A DNA stretch of 64,000 bases from Adiantum capillus-veneris (GCA_014529385.2 CM043948.1:24860451-24924450), one strand, 5' to 3'; counted from the stretch's first letter, positions 34,034-45,435 are shown. Program-made: numbers and translations. The notes: generated by a model not told the origin, from the sequence alone.

Positions 34034-37000
34034 TTCTCAGGATTGAGACAAATGCGATATGTCCTACATTTCTCAAATACTTTTCTTAGGTGTTCTAGAT
34101 GCTCATCTCTCAGAAGAGAATGTACACATAAGTCATCCATGTATATTTCTAGAAACAACCTTAAGTATTCTTTGAAAGCATGCGTCATCAGCCTCTGGAA
34201 GGTTGCGGGAGCATTGGTTAGACCAAAAGGCATAACCCGATAAGCATAAATTTCCCACTCCGTTGCAAAAGCTGTTTTATGTTGATCTTCCGGTGCTATG
34301 GCTAGCTGGTTATATCTTGAAAAACCATCAAGAAAGGAGTATGTTGTTTTCCCTGATACACGCTCTAGAACATGATCAATTATCGGCAGGGGATAATTGT
34401 CCCTGATTGTTGCAGCATTCACTTTCTTTAAGTTGACACACACTCGGAGTTTTCCATTCTTCTTGGGTACCACCACAATTGGAGATACCCAATCGGTGTG
34501 TTCAATCTCGTATATGAATTCAGCTTCATTTAGCTTATCTATCTCTTCTTTGATTCGCTTAGCAAACGTATCATTATATGTGTATGGTCTCTGTCTGCTA
34601 GGCTTTGCGTCTTGTTTTAGTGGGATTGTGTGTTGGCATATTGATGGGTCAACTCCCTTTAAGTCCTTATAAGACCATGCAAACACATCCCTGTACTCTC
34701 TGAGAAGACTCAAAAGTCTCTCTTCCTCGCCTGGAGACAAATCTGTGGTTATGTACAATGGTCTAGGTGTCTCACCTGGAGCTGCTAAATCAACTTTTTT
34801 TGCATCCTCCGGTCCGTCATAAGATTTGTTCTCCCCTCTCTCTCGAATAGGTTGGGTTAATACCACCTTCCTATCCTTTATTGTGAATTTCCTATAGTGA
34901 GATGGAACATCCATGTTTTCCTTGATTTTGGCGTTTTCGTCCTCTCCACTCTCAATTTCTGTCGTCCAAACTTCTTTCAGAGTTTTCTTGAGCTGACTGT
35001 ACTTGTTTCTACGTTCTAACTTGGACTCCGTGTGTTCTCTGTTGCGCTTGTTCTTTTCTGATTTTTCTGTTTCAGTTTTCGTTTCATTCCTTTGAACTTG
35101 ATTTCTTGAGCTTCTTTTGTCTTTTCGTAAGCTCTTTTGCTCGTTGCCTCTCATTCTTCCAGAAATCTTGTCCTTAACACAATCTTTCGCCTTTACTAGC
35201 ATTAGGAATTGATTTTTTCCTCTTATTCTAGGCATCGGATTGATTCTAACCCCCTTTGTTTTTCTCTTTGCTCTATAGCGTTTCTGACGTTGTTTAGTTT
35301 GGTTCGGAAAATCATAAAATCGAACATCCGTTATAGTTTCTTCGTTTCCGCTTGAATTGTCCGTTGACTCGTTGTCTGCTTCCTTTTCCCACTCTGGATG
35401 ATCGAGAATGTCGTGAAACACCTCTTCTTCATCTTCCTTTTCCAGTGTATCGTTCTTTTCAGTTTCTTTTTCGAGTATAGTTCTCAGCATGAAGTACGGA
35501 ACCACGTCGTACCCATCCTTGTCGCAAAATTTCGTTGTGGGACCATCCGAAATTGCACAAACATCTAGGGTTGCTAGAATGTGTGTCCATTCTAATGGTT
35601 CAAGCGTGTCCTCTGGAAAGGGTTCTCCGATATAAGTTTCGTCTTCGATAGCCCTTTCTAAAACATATTCTTCTCGCCTCAGACTTCCACATTTCGAGGC
35701 TCCACACATCCATAACTCCTTGGGCTTACCTAACCAAGCTGGAAGTTCGGATCCCGCCAAAGTAGCTGAATCAAACTCCTCTACCGGTGTTCGGTTCACA
35801 TCTTTGTAGCTATGGTCTCTTAGGTTCACACGTGTAGTGGTTTCCATATTTCTCAGGTATATGTGATCGTAGCCCCAATCCTGGACCATTTTCAATTGTC
35901 TCATGAATGGTCTTCCCAGTATGATATCATAGTTATTCTCCTTGCCAAAATCGACAATAGCAAAAGTATGTTCGTATTCAATGCCGCAAGAAGTTACTAC
36001 GACTTTCTCTAATAACCCAATAGGTTTCTCCATGTGTCCATCTGCTAATTGGAGTTTCAACCTAGTCTTCCTTATTGCTGGTTTTCCCCATTTTTTCCAG
36101 ATTTCTTTTGTAGCAATGGCTACCCCAGCTCCGCTGTCTAGTATTGCCATCGTGTTCACTCCTTGGAATTCAACTGGTAAGGTTGTATTCCCCTCTTCAC
36201 CTTTGCAATACTCTCCGACCTTGTTTAAGGGTACAGGCTTAGCGTTCTTTTGTGGTTTGCTCAGCTCTTGTATACCCTCTTGCAGTCTCGATGTTGGGTC
36301 TTTTATCCCAAGTTTCTCCAAGCATTTTCCTACAGTGGTCCACATATGTGGTCTTAGCCTCAAAAGCTCAGCTAGAGTGATAGTGCATGTCACTGGTGTT
36401 GACAAGATCTCTATCAATCCTTGCGAGTCCATGACTTTTTCTGATGAGATTCTTCGTGAGGGAAGTGCTCTAATCTCGGATTTTGCTTCATACTCTCCTA
36501 AGTATGAAGGTAAGGTATTCAGTGAATGAGGTTTGCTCTCCATTGTTCTAACAGAGCCCCCATCTCCCCAGTAAGATTGCAGATCCAAGTCCACTTGAGA
36601 TCCTGCCTCAAATTCCACTATGGGAGGATTCCTGATGTCCTTTTCCCAATTTGTCTGATTAGCTTGGCAACTTAGCTCGTTTGCAAAGTTTGCCTCTCTC
36701 ACTTGTTTCCAAAATTCATTGTAATCCTCATCTCTTCCGTAAATCCTCTGTATGACTGGATGAAAACTCTCTATCTCCTGATCGGTTGTGTTCAATACTA
36801 TGTGGTCATCCTTGTGTGTATTTTCAGGCTTTTGTGCACTGGGAGTCTTTTCAGCTACCTGTGAAATGATAGTCTCTTGCTGAATTGGGTTTTCCGTTCC
36901 ACAATTCATTGTTTCTCTTGGTGGTTCTAATAAGGCTTGTGCAGTCTCGATCATTCTCTGGCACATTTCAAGTCTCTGCTTTTCCAATTCCGCGTTTGGG

Positions 37001-37629
37001 TATGTCATCCACCTCTGTTCTTGTGTGTGGTTGTTCTTTAACCTAGCTTCGTAAGCTCTCATCAGTGCGTCCAATGGTTCGTGTACTTTGTCGACTAGCA
37101 CTGATCCCCCTGAGCTTAAGCTCGTTGTTTCTTTGATACTCTTTTGTTTCGTTCTTTCCGGGCTCATCTCTCGTTTCCCGTTTTGACTCTCAAGTTTTTC
37201 TAATCTATCTTTAGTTCGCTTTAGTTCCTCAGCTAGAATAGCGTCTTCACGTTCTTTTCTCAACTTCATGCGTGCTTTTCTAGCTTTCCATGTGTTTCTC
37301 TGACTCCGCGGTCCTTGACTAACCACTTCAGTCGCTAACTTTCCATTCTCAGGTTCTCTAGTGGTTTTCTTAGCTTGAGCTCTAGTAACAACTTGCGTTG
37401 GTATCAGAGTTTCATTTTCGGACCCACTGCTGGTAGGAATAGTTTCTAGCATATTCAATGTCGTCTTTTGCACTTTGTTTGGATTCTTTGAACAATCCTC
37501 AATGAAGTGAGTAACCCCACACTCAGTGCAATAAGCGTTAATTCTAATGATTTCCGTATGTGGACAGACATTCATCAGATGGTCACCTCCACACTTGTAA
37601 CAGGGTCCTAGTGCTGGTCTTGGTCCCAC
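33961..37629 (-). pseudogene. N pol: zinc knuckles, protease, reverse transcriptase
   Basis: A 1,222-codon open frame. Residues 10-46 hold two Cys/His clusters ('CYKCGGDHLMNVC' and 'CTECGVTHFIEDC'). A retropepsin spans about 485-590 with 'AILDSGAGVAIA' (Asp498) and 'DIILGRPFM'. A long charged linker (about 720-900) precedes RT at about 990-1190, with 'KKNGKLRVCVNLKKVN' (Asp to Asn in the VDL/VDY motif), 'FLDGFSRYNQ', '[12 protein letters not shown]' and the active site 'YMDD' at 1163-1166. The frame is lost at 33961-34033 by a frameshift into RNase H. Confidence 0.92.
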
Positions 37630-39237
37630 TTGATTCGTCCTTTGTGGATAGGATGGTCTTTGTCCTGTTAAACCTCCATGTTAAACCTCCATGAGCTATG
37701 AACATCAATGTTCTTGCGTCCAAATTGTATCTCTCTTCATCAGAAGCACTTGTAACTGTTGGTGTTCCAACATTCCCAATCATGCCCCATGGTTCTGGTT
37801 GTTTGGGTTCTTCTGGTGGGTAATACACAGTTGGAGACATGTGTGCACCAGATTCTTCATAATAGGCTTGAACAGGCACTAAGGCTTGTTCTTCCTGATT
37901 CTCTAAGGTTGGTGCATATCTAATGCCCACTGGTCTTGCTCCTGGTAAAGGTGGTTGTTGTCCCAATACCGGTTGCGGTCTTTCTATCCCCATAGGTCCT
38001 GGTACATTTCCCGTTGGGTATCGAGATACTGGATGTACCTGAGGTGGTGCTAATTGAGCAGGAGGTGCATATTGACGCTCCCTTACATACCCTTTGTTGT
38101 AATAGCACTCCTCTGTTGGGTGGTTTGTCCATTTTTGTTCAATAGCACACCATTTCAGTGGTTTTGGCAATGGTTTTTGGTATGGTGCCATCCTTTTTAG
38201 AGCATCTTCTATCATTTGCTCTACATTTGGCATGGTTGTTGTTTGAACATTCTTTTTAGTGGTAGTCTCGCTCGCTACGGAGGAAGAGCTACTGGATGCA
38301 AAATCTGTATCCGCTGACACCTCTCCATAAACCATACAGTTATCCACTAAGTACAATGCTTCTCTCGTTACTTGCTCGAAACTTGTACAAGCTTTTAAGT
38401 GCAAGTCCTTCTTGAGAGTGTCGTTTCTCAATCCTTCAATAAAGAGAACAGATAGTCTGTCATCTTGTGGTCGTTCACGTACTGGACATCTCTCAATGTA
38501 TTGTTTGAAGCGAAGTGAAGCTTCCTTCACTTTTTCGTGTTCTCTCTGTTTAAAAGCATATATTTGTGAGACCGTATTGTGCTTAATCCATCGTTTTGAG
38601 AATTCCTCAGCAAACTCTCTTAGCAAATGGTCAATGTCATGGAGTCCCCCTCTGTTCAGTGGTTGAAACCATGTCAATGCCGTACCTTCTAGAGTAAGAC
38701 CAAATCCCTCGTATTGTGTATGGAAATCTGTTATCTGCTCAGCTCTTAAGACTTGCTTAAAGAGTGACATATGTGCATATGGATCTCCTGAACCACCATA
38801 CTTCTTTGGCATACACTTGGCTACTTGAGATGGTCTCATACGTCTATGGTCTGCTACCAATCTCATTGCTCCTGTGTCCTGGCTAAAGCTTTCTCTAGCA
38901 TCATGGACTTCATGGGTTACCCTTGTCGGTTCCCTGCCCTGAGTCTACTACTAGGAGGTAAATGTGATGGTTCTGCTTCGAACCTTGGACCTGGAGTGGT
39001 ATATGTGGGGATTGGAACTGCACTACCTCGATTCGTATCCATTGACTCTCTGGAATGTAATGATCCCATTGGTCCGGGCTTCGAGTACTGAGGTTGACTG
39101 AAAGAGTCAGCAGCCTGAATTCTTTGTCCTCCTGTTGTCATTGGGTTTTGCACTCCATTTGTTGGTGCTGGTCTTTGTGAGCTAGAAGTAACATAATACT
39201 GATGTAGTGGTCCCCCAAAGTATGTATATCCTTCTAA
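37583..39237 (-). pseudogene. N gag central domain
   Basis: After a TAA at 38917-38919 and a one-base frameshift near 38870, frame 38866-37583 carries the gag fold: 'YGGSGDPYAHMSLFKQVL', 'GFGLTLEGTALTWFQPL', 'FKQREHEKVKEASLRFKQYI'. A Pro/Gln-rich stretch follows. The gag frame meets the pol frame at a 13-bp tandem duplication (37668-37693) that shifts the reading frame; without it gag would read straight into the zinc knuckle of pol. Gag forms the particle and binds element RNA. Confidence 0.85.
37668..37693. repeat. 13-bp tandem duplication breaking N gag-pol
   Basis: TTAAACCTCCATG occurs twice in a row on the plus strand. Thirteen bases shift the frame by one, which explains why gag ends at 37583 while pol begins in another frame. 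Confidence 0.9.
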
Positions 39238-40005
39238 TTATTTCTTGCCCATTGTTGAGTATTGCCTCCCATACTTGTCATAAGCGGCAATTTTCACTTC
39301 CGATCCCTCTGTGTAGGTGAAGACATAAAGTCTTTTTTGGTCTGTCAACTCTCCAGTGTAGGGTTCTTCACATCTATAATAGAGATCTTGCTCCCCATTA
39401 TTATATTTGTATAGCCCCACATACATGTTATCACTGTTGATCCTTGTAGTTTCATTCTCTCTTCTTAACCTCGCATCAGGGAAGTTCATTATTGGTGCTT
39501 TCTCCTCAAGTTCTTCATCTACTTTGGCTTTGGTGCCCATCAATCCCCACTTGTCCACAACATTAGGGTTTAGGACTACCAAATACATGGTACCCTAGTC
39601 ATCTAGATATCTATCTCCGCTATAGCTCACAGGCACTAAGTCCTTGAACTCACTAGGTCTATCTTCTATCTTTACACAATAGCGATCCATTCCATCTTTG
39701 TAGATCTTGGCACCTTGCTCATTGTCGTACTGGTATTTTATGAACAATAGCTTCATTGTGGCGGAAGAGTTTGATGGTCCTGCTGCCATATTTTCTCTGT
39801 TGTTCAGGTTCAAGTGTTCCAAGTGTTCGGTGAAAATCTCGTAAGATCTCTCCGAAGAAGTATCAAAAACACTTCCTTCAAAGATCGGCTCTAATGGTTG
39901 CACCCAACTTTGGTTTACACTTCCCTCGGTTGATATGACACTTGCTTGTTCCCCTTGTTTTGGTTGGTTATTCTGGAGATTCCTGCCCGATCTCAAATTC
40001 ATCAA
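39238..40005 (-). pseudogene. N gag N-terminal region
   Basis: Starts with 'MMNLRSGRNL', which resembles the 'MYLRSGR' start of the gag of element G. One frame runs from 40005 with a TAG at 39595-39597 and a TAA at 39238-39240, both consistent with lost Gln codons, and continues in the same frame to 38917. The segment is polar and unlike known gag folds until the downstream part. It is the N-terminus of a single large gag-pol frame. Confidence 0.75.
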
Positions 40006-41407
40006 TTCCCCTAAAGGACTTTAACTTTTCCGTCTCGGCAATTTGTTTTCCCAAGTTTTTGTGGTCAGAATTGATCCAAACTGATTGATACTTGGTCAAT
40101 TGTTTAATCTTGTCAGTTGGACAACTTCTGTTTCATCAAGTGAGAATTTTGTTGCAGTTATGCTAAAAAAGACATTATACGCGTATGATGTCTTTTTTCA
40201 CAGATTTGGACTATTTTGGTTATGCTCACTCTCAGTAGCCCCCTTATGCTCTGTCCACTCACAAAATTCAGTTTGAACTCTGTTTGAGCAAGTTATGGCT
40301 AATTTAGGCTTTTCTTGGCAATTTTCCGCTTTTGACTTGTTTTGGGTCAATGGTGATCCAAATGGGATGAAACTTGAAATATAACCTCTAGACAGCTATT
40401 ACAATGGATCTGTGTTGGCAAAGTATCAAAATATGTCCAAAATTAGGTCAAAGACATCATACGCGTATGATGTCTTTTTCATCAATTTGGGTCAAGACTT
40501 GATATTTATGCTTTCTACAGTGTTTGTAACAATCTTGTCAGGTCAGATATCAAAAATAAGCAGTGGATGTGCTAAAAGACATTATACGCGTATGATGTCT
40601 TTTGTCCCAGATTTTGACTATTCTTGGTTTTAAGCCTTCTCCAATGTTTATAATTGAGTTTCAAGTGTTTTTGTCAGGTTTGAATGTAAAAACAAGATCT
40701 GAATCCAAAATTTCCTATTCTTTGCATTTCTTGGACTCCGACTTGTCTTTTTGGGTTTCTTTGAGTGTTAATGCTCTTGTTTTAAGTTGAAATTATGGTA
40801 TAACCCCCCTTTTGAACACTCTGGTAAAGTCAAAATTTCTGTTTTGGTCTCTGTTTGGTCATTAAGACATCATACACGTATGATGTCTAAAGTTGCAGAT
40901 TTCCAGTTTTTTGGCACAGAATCCTTCCTAAAGCTTTCTCAAGTGCTCAGCAACTCCCAGATACACAGAAAATTTCTCTGACTTTTGTTTATTGCAAGTT
41001 TCACTACTAACTCGACGGTTTAGTGATCTAACATGCAATCAACCATATCAAGCAAATACTCCAATGATTACTAGCTCTAGATCAGGATCAAATGAAGTCC
41101 TACCTAAGCTATTCCTAATCATAAAATGGGTTTGGTAATTGTGATTTTAAAGAGATCCACTGCCACTCACGGACTAGCAAATTCTTCTTGTATCAACAAC
41201 TACTCAACACCAACAAAACAACAAACAAATCTAAGCTAAACTAAAAATACTGTCAACACGGAAAACCCAGGAATACCCCACTTCCTAGTATCTCTCGAGA
41301 TCTTCGGAGTCCACCACTCCTAGATCTTTTCTAACTAAAGTATACAAAGTAGTTTATACGACTCACCTCGTAGGATTAGTCTAAGGTCACCTACTTAGGG
41401 CTCTCAT
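40006..41407 (-). other. N leader, non-coding
   Basis: About 1.4 kb between primer-binding site and gag. It holds the four palindromes at 40170-40888; small ORFs across them are not conserved. The rest shows no feature. Confidence 0.7.
40170..40888. repeat. palindrome array in N leader (4 copies)
   Basis: Half-site AGACATCATACG is followed by its exact reverse complement, giving a 24-bp palindrome. Copies lie at 40170-40193, 40452-40475, 40577-40600 and 40865-40888. The second is perfect; the first and third have CATTAT for CATCAT, and the fourth has ACACGT for ACGCGT, all C-to-T or G-to-A type changes. Start-to-start distances are 282, 125 and 288 bp. The DNA between copies does not look repeated. 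Confidence 0.95.
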
Positions 41408-41424
41408 CCCCGGCAACGGCGCCA
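41408..41424 (-). promoter_or_regulatory. N primer-binding site for tRNA-Asp
   Basis: The minus strand reads TGGCGCCGTTGCCGGGG two bases inside the 5' LTR; this is the complement of the 3' end of plant tRNA-Asp including CCA. It is a primer site, not a tRNA gene. Confidence 0.92.
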
Positions 41425-41426
41425 AA

Positions 41427-42359
41427 TGTTAAGGCGGTTACGCCGCTAGCGGAAGCTAAATAGCGAGAACTCAACCAACAACAGAATTTGTCAGACGAGG
41501 ACGGAGCTTGATCCGCAGGCGCATGGAAACAACTAGGTGGGTGTCAAATCACCTACTCGACCTTCTAATGACAATCACTACTAAGGAAATCAAATCTAAG
41601 TTCTAAAATACGCAAGTGACTGAAATCCGTACTACGAACGAATGCTATACGAAACAGGATCTAGAATCATTGAATCGATCTCAAATTCAAGGGGAAGTTT
41701 ATACACTAGGTAAGAACAACACCCTAAAGACTTGAATTGCAAACTCAACCTATAACCACTCCGTGCGGTAAACGCGTATGAAGACAGGCCAAAATATACA
41801 GGTGACCGAAACTTGACCCCGATGGTCCTAATGTGTGGCTCTACTCGTTGTGGTTCTATAGATATGCTGCACGCTCAATTCCGACACACGAGTTGGAAGA
41901 AAACTCACACCGAAGCTCGTAGGAACTTACCACACATAGAAGCCAATAGCGCGCACTCTTGGTATCTGTGCGTATCTCTCGCCGTTGCTAACACAATGGC
42001 AGTGTCGCTTCTCCAATGGCGGCTCCATAGCTCGCGTAGCAAGTAGATAAGACTCTCTCTCTCTCTCTCTCAGACACAGTCACGGCGCTCAAAAACTCAC
42101 TTTGATTAATAATCTCCCCCCTTTTGGTTACAAAAACTTTGGCTTATATACCTCAGCCTTGGAGGTGAGAACATCTCTAACTAATTACATCAGCAAGTGA
42201 AATTACTTCGGGATTACAAGCTGGAAACTCAATTGAGTCCCGTTACTTAATGAATGGCTCAAATCAAAATTAATGTCCGAAAGACATTTATTACAATCAA
42301 TGGTTACAAAATGATGAGTGTGAGCAAAAATGTGGGTGTGATCCTCTGCTGGCTCAACA
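41427..42359 (-). repeat. N 5' LTR
   Basis: On the plus strand it runs from TGTTAAGGCGG to CTCAACA; 933 bp, nearly identical to 23306-24244. It contains a CT microsatellite (about 42053-42072) shorter than in the other LTR. The sequence ACGCGTATGA near 41772 matches half of the internal palindrome. Confidence 0.95.
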
Positions 42360-42419
42360 GTCACTTTGCTGCATTTGCAAAAATTTCATATGGTTGCTTC
42401 TTTGCCACCTCGTGAAGCA
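42360..42419 (+). pseudogene. B gag-preintegrase, second half
   Basis: Encodes the 'LLHLQKFHMVASLPP' continuation of the split motif that ends at 23305. It is cut at 42419 by the 5' LTR of element C. Confidence 0.8.
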
Positions 42420-42611
42420 TGTTGGGGTATAAAGCCCAATGTGGTCGCCCAGGTAAGTGGGCGGGCCGCCAGGTATGTACACATATTCTTTTGTAAAAAC
42501 CTAATAAGAACTCACTATGCTCTACACATTACAGTAGAGCGAGTTCACCATATCGTCGTGCTCTTCTTTTCGCACTCTCTCTCGCGTCGTACTTCCGCTC
42601 GTACTCCTTCA
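42420..42611 (+). repeat. C 5' LTR
   Basis: TGTTGGGGTATAAAG to CTCCTTCA, 192 bp. It matches the reversed LTR at 45264-45435 except for a 20-bp segment (AAGTGGGCGGGCCGCCAGGT) present only here and two base changes seen by eye. Confidence 0.92.
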
Positions 42612-42613
42612 AC

Positions 42614-42625
42614 TCGTATCAGAGC
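42614..42625 (+). promoter_or_regulatory. C primer-binding site
   Basis: TCGTATCAGAGC two bases after the LTR, one base different from the initiator-Met site TGGTATCAGAGC. Confidence 0.85.
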
Positions 42626-43709
42626 TCAGATCGAGGCTCGGGGCAGCACTGCAGGAGGCTAGAGTCACCAACTCAGATTGGAGTGAAATTTGACAGGCGA
42701 AGACACGGCCCCAAATCTCATGGGACAAGCCCGAAGGGCTTGGTGTTCTCAGAATTTCATTCTGAGGTCATCTCGGCCACCGTTCGGCTTCGACAAAGGT
42801 CTGCGCAGGCCATTTTCGACTACGTGGTCTCGGCGGGTGCAGATCCGACTCTGCAAATTTGGGGTTTTCGGCCTACGACTGCAGGTGCTGAGGATATCGA
42901 CACTCCCAGAGTGTTGATTTGTGGCTGTCTACACATCGAAGGACGGCTCACAGTTCTTGGAGGAGTGTCACATACGACACGGGCGCATCTACACACAGAC
43001 TGTAGGCGACATCCACTAGTTCATCAGGTAGCTTGTGTTTGCTGCTTGATATTCCAGATTTCATCCTGACATTGCAGGTACTTCCACATGGGATGTATTG
43101 TCAGAGATGATGTATGTCTGTTGAGGGTTTGCTGGCTGTGAGTCACGCAGCAAACAGCATTCGCAGCGGTTACAGTATATAGTGGGAAATTTGTGGATGT
43201 ATGACTTTGTGGGAAGTCTATGTACTGTCAGATTTACTGCAGCCTTTGTTGAGGGTCGAGTGAGGTTTTATTGAGCTGGGGGATTCTCGAATGTTGAGAT
43301 CCTTTCGGTGATACAGGTCTTGGAGCGATCCCTCGAGCACCCTTAGATAGGCAGCTAGGATGTATTGACTGTGAGTTAGACAGTTGGGATTGCATCTTTG
43401 CTTTACTGCCGTTGAGGCATTGTCGTAGTCTATGCTTATAGGACAGTGACAAGACAGTGAGAGACAGTACATGTGCAGGACAGGTTTACCCGCAGCTTAC
43501 AGTGTCAGAGAGACAGTGTTTTTTGAGCTGTTTTTTGGTCTGTTTTTAGTACACTAGAGCCATTTTACAAAGGAGACTCTGCCAAAATTTCTGCAGAATC
43601 TGAAGCTTTCTTGGTTCATTTGACAGGTTGATATTGGTTTAGAGGTCAGTTTACAAGGGAAACTCTGCCGAATTTTTCCCAGAAAAGTAAACTACTGTGA
43701 AGCGTAGCT
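42626..43709 (+). other. C leader
   Basis: About 1.1 kb of untranslated leader between primer-binding site and gag ATG. Open stretches at 42683-43069 and on the minus strand show no domain. The phrase ACAAGGGAAACTCTGCC recurs in slightly changed form near 43570 and 43655. Confidence 0.6.
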
Positions 43710-45263
43710 ATGGCTGGATCACAGGACACTGCTCTTTACAATATCAAGAAGCTGGATGGAACCAATTTCCCATTGTGGAAGAAGCAAATTTGGCACGTGT
43801 TGGTACAAAAGAAGCAGATAAAACCTATAAAGCTCAAGGGGATAAAACCAGAAGATATGGACGAAGATGAATGGAGCGAAATGGATGAATTAGCACTTTC
43901 CACCATTATGCTGACTTTGGCAGAAAGCGTTTACTTCAATGTAGCAAACGAGATGTCGGCTTATCAAGCATGGTTAAAGCTAAGTGATCTTTATGAGAAG
44001 CAGAGTGTAGCTTCACAGGTATACTGGCTTAAGAAGCTTGTTGACTTGAAGATGAAAGAAGGGACACCTATGTCCAATCATCTGAATGAATTCAACACAA
44101 TCTATAGTCAGTTGTCAGCTCAAGGTGTCAAGTTTGATGAACCTGTTAGAGCTATGTTCCTGTTGATCACATTGCCGGAAAGTTGGGACACTTTTCGCAC
44201 AGCTTTGAGTAATTCTGCACCTCCAGATGGTTTGAACATAGCAGGTGTAGAAGGAAGTCTGCTTACTGAAGAAACCAATAGAAAGACAATGGACAAAGGC
44301 AAAGGAACAGCCTTAGTTGTCAGGGGAAGGACCAAAGAAAAGTACAAAGGTGGAAAGAGGAATCAGTCTCGTAGCAAGTCCCGCAGTGCTAAAGGCAAGA
44401 GTGACATAGAATGCTACCATTGTGGCAAGAAGGGTCACATGAAAAGAGACTGCAGAGAATGGAAAGCAGAAAAAGGCAAAGAGAAAGCTGAAGACCATGG
44501 TGAGAAGAACAAGTCCTCAGTGAAGATTCAAGAAATAAATGTGACAAACACTGTTGCAGAGGATGACAGTCTAGTGTCAGGAGACATCTACTTCTTGAAG
44601 AATACAATGGACTTAGCTCTTCTTACAACATCTGATGGAAATGCACTGAGTGACTGGATTATAGACTCAGGGGCATCACTTCATGTGTCTCCAAACAAGG
44701 AGTGGTTTACTTCTTATGTGACCACTAAAGATCATGTTCGGCTAGGCAATGGGGAGACATGTGAGATCTTAGGTGTTGGAGATGTTCAATTGAAGTTTCA
44801 GAATGGCTCTTCTTTCACACTGAAGAATGTGAGACATGTTCCCGCAATTACAAAGAGCTTGATCAGCACAGGTTTACTTGATGATGCTGGCTACATCACC
44901 ATTTTTGGACAGAACATGTGGAAGATATCCAAGGGTTCTATGACAGTAGCACATGGAGTAAAGTCTGGAGGACTTTACATGATTTATGTATCAAATGTCT
45001 CTAAAAATGTAATCAATGTAACCGAGCAGCCGAACGTTTCTTTGTGGCATAGCCGGTTAGGACATATGTCCAAGAAGGGAATGGAAATCTTGTCTCGTTC
45101 TGGTTATTTGCCTGGCTTTTCATTTAATGATTTTGAATTCTGTGAACATTGTCTGTATGGTAAGCAAACACAGCAGCCACATAAGCATAGAAGCAGTAGA
45201 AGAGATACACAGTTGGCACTTGTTCATAGTGATTTGTGTGGACCTATATCTAGGGGGAGCTTC
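43710..45263 (+). CDS. C gag-protease-integrase N-terminus (intact 518-codon frame)
   Basis: Starts at ATG 43710. Residues 10-200 are copia gag ('KKLDGTNFPLWKKQI', 'LITLPESWDTF'). The zinc knuckle 'CYHCGKKGHMKRDC' is at about 232-245, protease 'WIIDSGASLHVS' at about 316-327, and the preintegrase zinc-binding part 'LWHSRLGHMSKKG...FCEHCLYG' at about 445-490. The frame ends as 'LVHSDLCGPISRGSF' with the first integrase catalytic Asp present; the stop TGA at 45264 is the first three bases of the reversed LTR. No internal stop, unlike its neighbours. Confidence 0.92.
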
Positions 45264-45435
45264 TGAAGGAGTACGAGCGGAAGTGCGACGCGAGAGAGAG
45301 TGCGAGAAGAAGAGCACGACGATATGGTGAACTCGCTCTACTGTAATGTGTAGAGCATAGTGAGTTCTTATTAGGTTTTTACAAAAGAATATGTGTACAT
45401 ACCTGGGCGACCACATTGGGCTTTATACCCCAACA
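45264..45435 (-). repeat. C 3' LTR, reversed
   Basis: 172 bp; on the minus strand it runs TGTTGGGGTATAAAG to CTCCTTCA and is preceded by the polypurine tract TTTAAGTGGGAGGT (about 45436-45450). Its outer CA end is joined directly to the integrase coding sequence of the plus half. Confidence 0.92.

Larger units (their letters stand above)
23306..42359 (-). mobile_element. N: 19-kb Ty3/gypsy element, nearly complete
   Basis: Two LTRs of about 935 bp enclose, in minus-strand order, a tRNA-Asp primer-binding site, a leader with four palindromes, gag-pol, a spacer with five palindromes, a roughly 1,026-codon extra ORF and a G-rich polypurine tract. Flanks TTCAC and GTCAC agree in four of five bases, so a 5-bp target-site duplication with one change is likely. 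The LTRs differ at about 15-20 sites by eye. tRNA-Asp priming and an ORF after pol fit the Athila/Tat group of non-chromoviral gypsy elements. Confidence 0.93.
18592..42419 (+). mobile_element. B: Ty1/copia element carrying nested insertions
   Basis: A 5' LTR, primer-binding site, gag, protease and gag-preintegrase region are read on the plus strand: 18592-19763, 22709-23305 and 42360-42419. Between these pieces lie copia element A and gypsy element N, and at 42420 copia element C interrupts it. The two sides of N join in frame: 'LWHAHFGHLNFFT' ends at 23305 and 'LLHLQKFHMVASLPP' starts at about 42365. Integrase, RT, RNase H and the 3' LTR of B are not found in the window. Confidence 0.85.

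Noticed and set aside
35942-36529. 195-codon plus-strand ORF
   Set aside because: Antisense shadow of the N protease coding region.
41408-41424. tRNA-Asp gene fragment
   Set aside because: Only the 3' acceptor and T-arm end matches, with CCA included, next to an LTR; it is a primer-binding site.
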